Assembly: GCA_002309765.1 (NCBI GenBank)
Contig: DBXY01000058.1
Span: 4,914 to 68,913 of the forward strand
Reading direction: 5' to 3'
Length of the DNA: 64,000 nucleotides
Source of the DNA: Verrucomicrobia bacterium UBA1200
GTDB taxonomy: Bacteria > Verrucomicrobiota > Kiritimatiellia > RFP12 > UBA1067
Part shown: in pieces, positions 25,962 to 34,800 of the stretch
How the letters are laid out: each line of letters starts with the position of its first letter
Position numbering within the stretch: the first letter of the stretch is position 1
The notes under the pieces: generated by a model
The model's input: the letters and a program-made list of their open reading frames with translations, nothing else
The model's database searches: none
What the model was told of the DNA's origin: nothing
Made by a program: the position numbers and the translations under genes

Positions 25962-28595
25962 ATGGGAAAATTTCTTTTAGGCTGTTTTTTTGCCGTGGCA
26001 ATGTCATGGCCGGTTTTTCCGGCTCCGGTACGCATTGAATGGAAAGCGCCGGAGACTATGCCGGCCACCGTCGCCCGCCCGTTCCACGGTTATCTGCCGG
26101 ACGGGCGTTTTGTCGTCGCGGGCGGCAGCGATTTCATTGATGGGAAGAAGGCGTACAGCGCGGACATCAATGTTCGCGAGCAGGATGGAACGTGGAAGAA
26201 AATCGGCGAGCTTCCGTATCCCGTCGCCGAAGGAGTTTGTTGCGAGACGCCAAAGGGTATCTTCTGCGCGGGGGGAACGGACGGAAAGGCAACTTTTTCA
26301 GAAGCGTTCCTGCTTACTATAGAAAGCGGCATTCCTCGCGTCTCAAGTCTTCCGCCTCTTCACGAGCCGCTGTCGATGGGCGCGGCGGCGGCCGACGGTG
26401 AGAAGGTCTATGTCGTTGCGTCGAAGAAGGTGTGGTCTCTCGACTTGGCCAAGGCGTTTGACCCCGATCCGGAGGCTCGAAAGGTTGGGGATTGGGTACT
26501 TGTCAGCGAAATCCCCGGCCCGGCGCGCGAGCAAATGGTTGCCGCCATCCAAAACGGCGACCAGAAGGAAAAGATGCTAGTCATCTACGGCGGCTATGAT
26601 GTCACTACGAAACAGCCGCTTCATGATGGCTATGCAATCTTCCTTTCCAGAATAACCGCCAAACTACCTAACTGCCCAACTACCCAACCATCCACAAAGA
26701 AGCTTGCGCCGCTTCCAGAAAACACCACCACCATCGGCGCGGCGTTTCTGCCTAGCGGACACCAGCACATACTGCTTATCGGCGGCTTTGGCGAGAAGGG
26801 GTGGATTGACCGCGCGATAAACGGCTCGACCGAGACCGATTCTGAGAAGCTCGGCTGGCAGAGGAATATCCTCGCCTACAACTGCGTGACGGATGCGTGG
26901 TGCGAATACGGCAAAATCGCCTCCGATGACAAACCGCGCTGCGGCGCGGCGGCGGCGATTCGCCCCGGCAAGACGCCGGAGCAATACACGATTTTTATCG
27001 CGGGCGGTGAGATCGCGCCTAAAATGCGGACGGCCGCGGTTAGCGTAGCGAGCTTCAGAAAGACCGGCAAGTTCGGCGCGGCGGCCTGGGCGGTTGTGGG
27101 CGTCTATGCGCTCTTTATGGTCGCGATGGCAGTTTACTTCATCCGAAAGAAAAAGGATGAAAACGACTACTTCCGGGGCGGGAAACGGATTCCGTGGTAT
27201 GTGGCGGGAATGAGTATCTTCGCCACTATGCTCTCTTCGATCACCTTCATCGCAATTCCAACGCAGGCGTATTTGCAGGATTGGCGGTACTTCGTGATGG
27301 CGTTCTTCATCATCGGCATGGCACCTGTGGCGATTTACTTCTATCTGCCGTTCTTCTGCCGTCTCGGGATTACGAGCGCTTACGAATACCTGGAAAAGCG
27401 CTTCAACCTCGGCGTGCGGCTCTTCGGTTCGGCGGCGTTCGTTGTCTTTATGGTCTGCCGCGTCGCGGTGGTGACGCTGCTTCCCGCGATCGCGCTCAAT
27501 GCCGTAACGGGAATTTCAATCGACGCCTGTATCCTCATCTGTGGCGTTCTCACGATGATTTATTGCTCACTCGGCGGACTTGAGGCGGTCATCTGGTCCG
27601 ACTTCGTTCAGGGCATCGTCCTCATGGGCGGCGCGGTCTCGGTGCTGGTGCTCCTAATCATGAAAACGGGCGCGAACGGCGCACACTTCTCGACATTCTG
27701 GAACGTAGCCAGTACCTACAACAAGACCACAATGTGGGATTTCCGCCTTCTCTTCACGCAACCCGTCTTCTGGGTTGTCGCGGTTCAAGGCCTCATCTCC
27801 AACCTCTCTTCCTACACGAGCGACCAGTGCGTTATTCAACGCTACATCGCGACACCGGACGAGAACGCGACCAGACGTTCACTCTGGTTCAACGGGTGCA
27901 TGAGTGTCTTCGCGCAAGTGGTGTTCTACGGAATCGGCATGGCGCTCTTTACGTTTTACCACACGCACCCGGAGACGATGGACGTGACGATGCCGAAAGG
28001 CGATTCGATTCTCCCGACCTTCATGGCAACGGAGATGCCGCCGTGGCTCGCGGGACTCGTAATCGCGGCGGTCTTCGCGGCGACGATCTCGACCTTGTCC
28101 GCAAACTTGAGTTCCGCTTCTACGGCGCTCGTCACGGACTTTATCAAGCGCTTCAAACCCGATATCCCCGGAAAGACGCAAATCCGCTGCGGTCAGGTCT
28201 GCACCTATGTAGTCGGCATTATGGGCATCATGGCGGCGCTCACACTCGCGCGTATGGAGTCGAGCGCGCTTTTCGACAACTTCAACAAGTACATTGCCAT
28301 GCTGACGGCGGGCTTGACGGGACTCTTCTTTATGGGCGTATTCATGCCGCGCATCAAGGGCGTAGCGGCGGTTTTGGGCCTTGCGGCCAACTACTTCGTC
28401 TGTTTCAGCTGCGAAATTCTGCACTGCAATGTGTTTGGGCTCAAGTTCCATCCGTTCCTTCTGGGCGGCATCGGGCTGGCGGTGTGCGTGGCCGTGGCCT
28501 GGATCGCCAGTCATATCTTTCGTGAAAAAGGGCATGACCTGAACGGTCTTACCCTTAAAACCCTGAAACCGCAAACACCATCCGGAGAGCAATAA
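25962..28595 (+). CDS. Kelch mutarotase (NanM-like) fused to sodium:solute symporter
   Basis: 877 residues. A signal peptide (MGKFLLGCFFAVAMSWPVFPAP) and kelch-type beta-propeller (about 25-365, with FHGYLPDGRFVVAGG, GIFCAGGTDGK and MLVIYGGYD) come first. The propeller resembles N-acetylneuraminate epimerases such as NanM/YjhT. From about 373 a full SSS transporter with about 13 helices follows (IPWYVAGMSIFATMLSSITF). The start ATG follows GAGGG by six bases. The propeller would lie in the periplasm, linked to the symporter. The next two genes encode sialic acid lyase and 2-epimerase, which fixes sialic acid as the likely substrate. Oddity: a period-8 repeat (26662-26693) inside the propeller part encodes KLPNCPTTQPST. 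Confidence 0.85.
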   Translation: MGKFLLGCFFAVAMSWPVFPAPVRIEWKAPETMPATVARPFHGYLPDGRFVVAGGSDFIDGKKAYSADINVREQDGTWKKIGELPYPVAEGVCCETPKGIFCAGGTDGKATFSEAFLLTIESGIPRVSSLPPLHEPLSMGAAAADGEKVYVVASKKVWSLDLAKAFDPDPEARKVGDWVLVSEIPGPAREQMVAAIQNGDQKEKMLVIYGGYDVTTKQPLHDGYAIFLSRITAKLPNCPTTQPSTKKLAPLPENTTTIGAAFLPSGHQHILLIGGFGEKGWIDRAINGSTETDSEKLGWQRNILAYNCVTDAWCEYGKIASDDKPRCGAAAAIRPGKTPEQYTIFIAGGEIAPKMRTAAVSVASFRKTGKFGAAAWAVVGVYALFMVAMAVYFIRKKKDENDYFRGGKRIPWYVAGMSIFATMLSSITFIAIPTQAYLQDWRYFVMAFFIIGMAPVAIYFYLPFFCRLGITSAYEYLEKRFNLGVRLFGSAAFVVFMVCRVAVVTLLPAIALNAVTGISIDACILICGVLTMIYCSLGGLEAVIWSDFVQGIVLMGGAVSVLVLLIMKTGANGAHFSTFWNVASTYNKTTMWDFRLLFTQPVFWVVAVQGLISNLSSYTSDQCVIQRYIATPDENATRRSLWFNGCMSVFAQVVFYGIGMALFTFYHTHPETMDVTMPKGDSILPTFMATEMPPWLAGLVIAAVFAATISTLSANLSSASTALVTDFIKRFKPDIPGKTQIRCGQVCTYVVGIMGIMAALTLARMESSALFDNFNKYIAMLTAGLTGLFFMGVFMPRIKGVAAVLGLAANYFVCFSCEILHCNVFGLKFHPFLLGGIGLAVCVAVAWIASHIFREKGHDLNGLTLKTLKPQTPSGEQ
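26662..26693. repeat. Octamer array (AACYACCN type) inside a coding sequence
   Basis: Four units: aactacct, aactgccc, aactaccc, aaccatcc. Its total length of 32 bases plus flanks keeps the frame of the symporter fusion gene and encodes a Pro/Thr-rich loop between two kelch blades. The same unit type occurs twice near 40.4 kb in non-coding DNA. Confidence 0.75.
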
Positions 28596-29491
28596 TGGCC
28601 ATCAAGAAACTTAAGGGATTAATCGCGGCGGTCCACACGCCGTTCAACGCCGACGGCAGCGTCAACCTCGCGCTGGTATCCAAGCAAGCCGACCTGCTGG
28701 TACGGCAGAATGTTACCGGCGTTTACATTTCCGGCACCACCGGAGAGGGCATCTGCTGTTCCGTAGCCGAACGCAAGGCCCTGTTCGACGCCTGGACGGC
28801 AACCGCCAAAGGCAAACTGTACCTCATAGCGCACATCGGCGCGTTAGCGATCCCGGACGTGCAGGAACTCGGCGCCCATGCGGTAGAATGCGGCATGGAC
28901 GCCACCTCCATCGTTCCGCCGAATTTCTTCAAGCCGGGTTCGATCGACGCCCTGATTGATTACTTGACCGAAGCGCTGCGGACCAGCACAAAACTGCCGT
29001 TCTACTACTACCACACCGGAATGTCCGGGGTTAACTTCGATATGCAGGCATTCCTCGAAAAAGCGGACGGTAAGATCGGGAATCTCGCCGGAATCAAATT
29101 CAACTACGCCGACCTCTATATGTACCAGCGTTGCCTTCGCGCCTGCGGCGGGAAATACGATATCACCTGGGGCATCGATGAATGGTTCGCCGGCGCAGTG
29201 GCGTGCGGGGCGCAATCTGCCATCGGCTCGACCTACAACTATGCCGCCGGCATTTACTACAAGATTTGGGACGCGGTCAAAAAGGGTGACCTTAAAAAGG
29301 CGCAGACCGGCATGAAAAAGGTTTGCGACATTGTGGACATTCTGGTGCAGTACGGCGGTGTCGCCGGAGGTAAGGCGATGATGAAGGTTTGGGGTCTGGA
29401 TTTAGGCGACGTCCGTCGCCCGAACGTCGCGCTTTCTGAAGCCGCCAAGGCGGATTGCGTCTCCAGACTGAAAAAAATCGGATATAGGTAA
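28595..29491 (+). CDS. nanA: N-acetylneuraminate lyase
   Basis: Aldol-cleaves N-acetylneuraminate to ManNAc and pyruvate. The DapA/NanA barrel is complete at 298 residues: carboxylate-binding SGTTGEG at 46-52 (GSTGE in others), catalytic tyrosine in the PFYYYH run near 137-139, and Schiff-base Lys168 in LAGIKFNY. The start overlaps the preceding stop by one base (TAATG). Context with a sialic-acid type transporter and GlcNAc 2-epimerase favours NanA over other class I aldolases. Confidence 0.92.
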   Translation: MAIKKLKGLIAAVHTPFNADGSVNLALVSKQADLLVRQNVTGVYISGTTGEGICCSVAERKALFDAWTATAKGKLYLIAHIGALAIPDVQELGAHAVECGMDATSIVPPNFFKPGSIDALIDYLTEALRTSTKLPFYYYHTGMSGVNFDMQAFLEKADGKIGNLAGIKFNYADLYMYQRCLRACGGKYDITWGIDEWFAGAVACGAQSAIGSTYNYAAGIYYKIWDAVKKGDLKKAQTGMKKVCDIVDILVQYGGVAGGKAMMKVWGLDLGDVRRPNVALSEAAKADCVSRLKKIGYR

Positions 29492-29494
29492 ACC

Positions 29495-30667
29495 ATGAAG
29501 CGATCTCCCTATTGGCATAGATGGAACTGGATCTATAAGACGGAGTTTCTTGACAATGTCATGCCGTTCTGGCTGAAATACGGATGGGATCGTTCGCACG
29601 GTGGCGTCTATACCTGTCTAAACCGCGACGGATCGCTAATGGACACCACTAAATCCGTTTGGTTCCAAGGCCGGTTCGGCTGGATTTGCGCATACGCCTA
29701 CAACCGGCTGGAAAAGATGCCGGAATATTTGGCCGCAAGCCGCAGTTGCTGCGAATTTCTGGACGAACATTGCTTCGACCAAGACGGACGCGCGTTTTTC
29801 GAGGTCACCGCCGACGGTATCGGTCTCAGAAAACGCCGTTACGTTTTTTCCGAGTGTTTCGCCGCGATTGCCTACGCGGAATATTCGTTGGCCAGCGGCG
29901 ACCGTAAATGGGGCAGAAAGGCCGTCAACCTGTTCAAGCGGATCCGGAAATTCACTGCGCACCCCAACAAATGGATGCCGGCAAAATACGAACCGGCATT
30001 TGCCGCCCAAGGGCACTCGCTGACAATGATTCTCATCAACGTGGCAAATGTGCTCAAGCAGATTTCGGACGACCCGTTGTTGGATCGGCAGATTGACGAG
30101 TCCATCGACTCCTTGACCCGTTATTTCATCCATCCCGAATTCAAGGCACTGCTGGAGACGGTCGGCCCGAACGGCGAGTTCATCGACACTCTCGCCGGAC
30201 GGGTGATCAATCCCGGCCACTGCATTGAGACCGCCTGGTTTTTAATGGAGGTGGCCACGGCCCGCAATGACCGGAAATTACTCTCCACTGCGCTGCAAAT
30301 ACTGGATTGGTCGTGGGCTTGGGGCTGGGACAAGCAGTTCGGCGGCATCGTTTCCTTTAAGGATTGCCGGAATCTGCCGCCCCAGTGCTACGAGCAGGAC
30401 ATGAAATTCTGGTGGCCGCACTGTGAGGCGATCATTGCTTCGGCTTACGCCTACCGTTTGACCCGCGAGCCCAAATACCGCAAGATGCACCAGCTAGTCA
30501 GCGATTGGACGTGGGAGCATTTTAAAGACCTCAAATATCCCGAATGGTACGGCTACCTTCATCGGGACGGTACAGTGGCGCAACCCGCAAAGGGCAACCT
30601 CTTCAAAGGCCCGTTCCACATTCCGCGAATGCTGGTGAAAACCTGGGAACTGACCCGCGATCTTTAG
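29495..30667 (+). CDS. N-acylglucosamine 2-epimerase (AGE/RenBP family)
   Basis: Interconverts ManNAc and GlcNAc in the cytoplasm, the step after the lyase. The 390-residue alpha/alpha barrel shows WFQGRFGW with Arg60, PGHCIETAW with His242 and Glu245, and WWPHCEAI with His309, as in renin-binding protein and cyanobacterial AGE. Using this enzyme, the cell would not need ManNAc kinase or NanE; a GlcNAc kinase is still needed and is not in the window. The gene starts three bases after nanA. Its stop overlaps the stop of the convergent chromate transporter gene by four bases. Confidence 0.92.
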   Translation: MKRSPYWHRWNWIYKTEFLDNVMPFWLKYGWDRSHGGVYTCLNRDGSLMDTTKSVWFQGRFGWICAYAYNRLEKMPEYLAASRSCCEFLDEHCFDQDGRAFFEVTADGIGLRKRRYVFSECFAAIAYAEYSLASGDRKWGRKAVNLFKRIRKFTAHPNKWMPAKYEPAFAAQGHSLTMILINVANVLKQISDDPLLDRQIDESIDSLTRYFIHPEFKALLETVGPNGEFIDTLAGRVINPGHCIETAWFLMEVATARNDRKLLSTALQILDWSWAWGWDKQFGGIVSFKDCRNLPPQCYEQDMKFWWPHCEAIIASAYAYRLTREPKYRKMHQLVSDWTWEHFKDLKYPEWYGYLHRDGTVAQPAKGNLFKGPFHIPRMLVKTWELTRDL

Positions 30668-31248
30668 CAGTTGCACGGACAAAGGAACAACAGCCAGCCA
30701 AGCACGGCGGAGATTGCCAGCAACCACACCACGTTGAGCCGCTTCCACCGCAACTGTACGGCCAGCACCACCGCGAAAACGACCGCACCCTGCCAGCAGA
30801 TACCTCTGGCAGGGTTATGCAGCAGTTCCCTCAACTTGCAGGTTAACACCGAGGTTTCTGCAAAGAACACCACCGCCGCCGCGATGATTCCCAGTACGCA
30901 AGGACGGATGCCGGATAGCACCGTACCAAGTGTTTTTGATTTAGCCATTCGCTGCAAAAAAATTGCGGCGGCAACCGTCAACACAAATGACGGTGTCACC
31001 ATCCCCAGCGTTGCGCACAACGCGCCAGGAATCCCGGCCTGATTCATCCCCACAAACGTGGCGGCATTCAACCCTAACGGTCCCGGTGTGACCTGTGCCA
31101 GCGCAACAAGATTGGCGAATTCCGACGCATCCATATATGCGTGTTTCACCACAATCTCATCCTGAAACAACGGAATCATCGCATAACCGCCGCCAAAGGT
31201 CAGCGTTGACACTTTCGCAAACAGCAGATACAACTGCAACAGACTCAT
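30664..31248 (-). CDS. Chromate transporter half (ChrA short chain), subunit B
   Basis: 194 residues with about six membrane helices, one CHR domain. Family motif FGGGYAMIPLFQDEIV is near 18-33 and AQVTPGPLGLNAATFVG near 52-67. Short single-domain ChrA proteins work in pairs. The ATG overlaps the stop of the sister gene by four bases. Substrate of CHR proteins is chromate or sulfate in known cases; here it is unproven. The C terminus ends in Cys-rich LFLCPCNC, an oddity. Confidence 0.88.
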   Translation of the reverse strand: MSLLQLYLLFAKVSTLTFGGGYAMIPLFQDEIVVKHAYMDASEFANLVALAQVTPGPLGLNAATFVGMNQAGIPGALCATLGMVTPSFVLTVAAAIFLQRMAKSKTLGTVLSGIRPCVLGIIAAAVVFFAETSVLTCKLRELLHNPARGICWQGAVVFAVVLAVQLRWKRLNVVWLLAISAVLGWLLFLCPCNC

Positions 31249-31829
31249 TGTTTCACCCCCCGGAGAAACGCATTTGCCGCCAGCAGTGCCAACCCTACCG
31301 CCAACCCGGCCATAATCACCAGCGTCATATCGATTTCAAATATCACGCAGGCGATAAAACTGGCCGCGCCCAATAACCACGCCAAAGGACTCTTTAACAC
31401 GCTTTTAGACAGTTTGACGGCAGAGAGCAGAATCAGCGCCGACACCCCCGCGCGAACACCAAGGAAAATATGGTCGAGAGTCGGCGAATCAGCCAACAAT
31501 GAACGTCCAGTAGCCAGAAACACAATGGCAACAAACGGCACCACTACCGATGCGAACGCCGACACAACCGCTCCGGAAAAACCGCAAATCCGATACCCCA
31601 GCAACACCGCCATGTTAACCGCGATCATTCCAGGCAGCGATTGTACCACCGCCACCACATCAACCATTTCATCGTCGGTCAGCCAACCGCGCTTCTCGAC
31701 GAATTCCCTTTGCATAACCGGTAACATCGCCATTCCCCCGCCCAGAGTGACCGAAGAAATGTAAAAAAAGATCCAAGCTAACGTTAACAGCCGATGTTCC
31801 GGTTTTGTGCGCGTTTTATCTTTAAACAC
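31245..31829 (-). CDS. Chromate transporter half (ChrA short chain), subunit A
   Basis: 194 residues, also a single CHR domain: TLGGGMAMLPVMQREFVEKR in the N-terminal part and VVQSLPGMIAVNMAVLLGYR after. It has a GTG start (FKDKTRTKPEHR follows). Together with the next gene it forms the split, two-gene ChrA type. A strong hairpin lies about 14 bases upstream, at the end of the giant surface protein gene, so this gene pair may rely on read-through or on a promoter not recognised. Confidence 0.88.
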   Translation of the reverse strand: MFKDKTRTKPEHRLLTLAWIFFYISSVTLGGGMAMLPVMQREFVEKRGWLTDDEMVDVVAVVQSLPGMIAVNMAVLLGYRICGFSGAVVSAFASVVVPFVAIVFLATGRSLLADSPTLDHIFLGVRAGVSALILLSAVKLSKSVLKSPLAWLLGAASFIACVIFEIDMTLVIMAGLAVGLALLAANAFLRGVKQ

Positions 31830-31842
31830 ACCGACAACCTTC

Positions 31843-31871
31843 GGGAGAATCCGGGCATTCCGGATTCTCCC
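31843..31871 (-). terminator. Hairpin after the giant surface protein gene
   Basis: Perfect 12-bp stem GGGAGAATCCGG with a five-base loop, 13 bases after the giant gene stop. No T-run follows, so termination would be partial or factor-dependent. It sits upstream of the split chrA pair on the same strand. Confidence 0.6.
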
Positions 31872-31883
31872 AACATTTTGGAA

Positions 31884-34800
31884 TTAATGAAGCATGAACA
31901 GTGTTCCCTGCGGATGCGGGTTGATGAGGACAATTTTGTTCCCCGCCAGCGCCGCGCTCCACCCTGGCAGCTCCTCACCATCCTTGCCGGTGGCGGTAAC
32001 CTTGATCGCTTCCACCTCCGGCGCGGTCAAATCACCGGCGGAACAAAGCGTGTAACGCGCCATTGCCGCATCACCGCCCGGGAACTCAACCTCGACATTG
32101 GCAAGTTGCTTTACGAAGTCAGTATTGGTAACGCCGGCATAGTCCGCGACATCCAATCTTCCGCCGCTACCCTGGACGCGCCAGCAACTGTTGGTGCCGA
32201 CAAAGGCAAACCGTCCGACAAGCGCTCCCGTGCCGGTCAAAGTGCCAAGAATCGGGCAGGCCCCCAAAGCGTTGTTGGTCAGCTTCGATCCTTCAGCGAG
32301 CGTAACGACACCGTCCAAACCGGCAAGATGGTCTTTCTGGGTGTCAACCGACGAAAATGCGATCCTGAAGTTGTCGCTGTTGAAGGCCAGGGTCTTTTCC
32401 GCGCTTGCGGCTTTGACCTTTAGCGCACAGACCACATTATTGTCATCCTTCAGCTTGCCGCCCCAACTGCCGGAGCCATCGCTAACCGATATCACGAAAC
32501 GGTGCCATCCGGCGTCAAGCGTGGCACTTCCGGACTTCGAAGCATTGTAGGCCGTAGTCGCCAACACGACAACCCCGTCAATCTCCAAACAGATGCGGTC
32601 GTCATACTGTCCCGTGAAGTTCCATACACCGGCATTCTCCTCAGGCACCTTAAACCAACCGTCGAAACGAACGTTATTACTCTTGAACAAATCAAACGTG
32701 TTGAATAAGTGAACTGCGTCAAGCGTGTTGGTCTCATTGTCATACGACACATACGTCTCGGTTGGCAAAGCGTAAGTATCGATAGAGGATTCACCTTTCA
32801 ACCTCATCCGGACTCCGGTTCGGCTCGTGTTATTCGGAGAAATGCGCATAGCCAGCGAATCGGTATCGAAACGAGTATAGACCGATGCCATCTCGTTGTC
32901 CTGCGACCAACTGTCGGTCGAGTATCCCAGCGCCATCTTTCCGCTCCAGCCGTTTCCGGCGTCGGGATGCGCTCCCTGCCCGCCTCCGTCATCCCAAGTC
33001 ACCACCCGGAAATCGTGCCAACCAGCGGTGAGTTGCACATCGGCAGTAGCGATTTCCTTGAAGGCGGTAGTCTTAATCAAGTTGACTCCGTCAATGTCAA
33101 ACACCAACTGGTTGTCGTAAGTACCGCCAAAGTACCACTTGCCGGCTTTGTTTTCCGGAACGTAGAACTGGCCGCGGTAGCAGAAATAAACTTTGCCTAT
33201 CGTCCCGGCGGACTGGTAAGTGTGCAACTGCTTAAACGAGTTGGCCACCAACGGATAAGAGTTCGAACAGGCCAATGCGTCTTCCAACGTAGCGAAGGTT
33301 TTGGAGGTAAACAGCGCATATTCCACCAGATTGGTGGTTCCGATATCGATCTGGGCCTTGACATCCTCGCCAAGCTCCAAACCTCCGGCGAATCCGGCCG
33401 CGCCGGAAAGATCAACATTTGCCGCGGAATTTTCCACCGCCCACTTTCCGGTAGGTATGCCCTGCAACTTGGAGTCGGTGCTGAACGAACCGATGCCGGC
33501 GATGGTGACATCTGCCGCGCCCAGCAAAGCGTTTTGCCAATTAATCGAATGCCCATTCAAATCAATTGTGTATTTGCCGCCACCGACCGGTGATTCACCA
33601 AACGCCGCGGTCAGCATCCCGTAGGTGTTGGAGAAGTCCGCAGTTGCCCGCAACACGCCGTTGGAAAGATCAAGATGCGGCATACCCTGTTTGTCGTGGG
33701 TGGTCCCGAATCCGTTCGCGCCCAATTCCAATACACCGCCATACTGCGCGAAACGCTCATCATGGGCAACAGTAGAGAACGTCGTGTTCGCGCTGCCGTT
33801 TTCGCCGATATTGCTGCGGGCGTTGATGCCCTTCGCCGAAATCAAACCGTCATTCATGGTCAGGTATCCGTACTGCGAGCAATAACCCACATAAATTGAG
33901 GTGTTGGGCACCGTGAAGGTGCCGCCGTCCACCACCACCTCATGGCGGTGGCCGCTCACGCCTTCCCAGAAGCCGATCAGCACACCGGTCCGTGAGGTGC
34001 CGGTGTAATTCAATTCGCCGCCGTCAGCAATTTCAACGCGTGTGGGCAATGGTTTCGGATTTACACTGCCCAAGGTGAAACGGTAGCCGCTGACGGTGAT
34101 TGACGAGCCGTCGCCGATACGTACGTTAGCATACATGTTCGAGGTGCCGAGCGCCAGACTGTACATATCCCAAACCCGGTCGGACAGTGTCATCCAGCAG
34201 CCGCTCTTCGGCATTTGGATATAAACCGTCCCGTTTGAGGCGCGCGACTTGTTCACCACTTGGTCGAACAAACCGTTGTCCAGCAGCGTCGGGGCGAGCG
34301 GACGGAAGACGACACTCTTCGACGCGATGGCCGAGATTTCCCCAAACACCGGCAACGCTCCAGACCCGCTGTTGGCGCCAAACACCAGCGAGGAGGAGGA
34401 GTCAACGGTGATATGGCTATCAGGCGCGTTGACCGCCGGGGTGAACCAGATTGTGCCGGCGGTGTTCTTGTATGTGCCGCCGATGACGGGGGCGCAATTG
34501 AAGTAGAGGTTGCCCGTACCGGTGTAAGAGATCAAGTTATGGTTGGTGACCGCCCCGTCGAAATAGACCGAGTTGTTGGCGCTGAACGCCGCCGTCGCGT
34601 CATCGCCGACGGTAAACGCCGACTGGATGTACGAGGTCCCGGAGCCCAGCGAGAACGCGCCGGTGGCATTCTCATCCACCGTTACCGAAATGCCCGCCGG
34701 AAGCGTGGTGCCGTAGAGGACCACATTTCCGCCGTTTTTCACATGCACGCCCTCCTCAATGACGCCGGCCTGGGTGCCCTCGAACTGGATCTTCCCGGTA

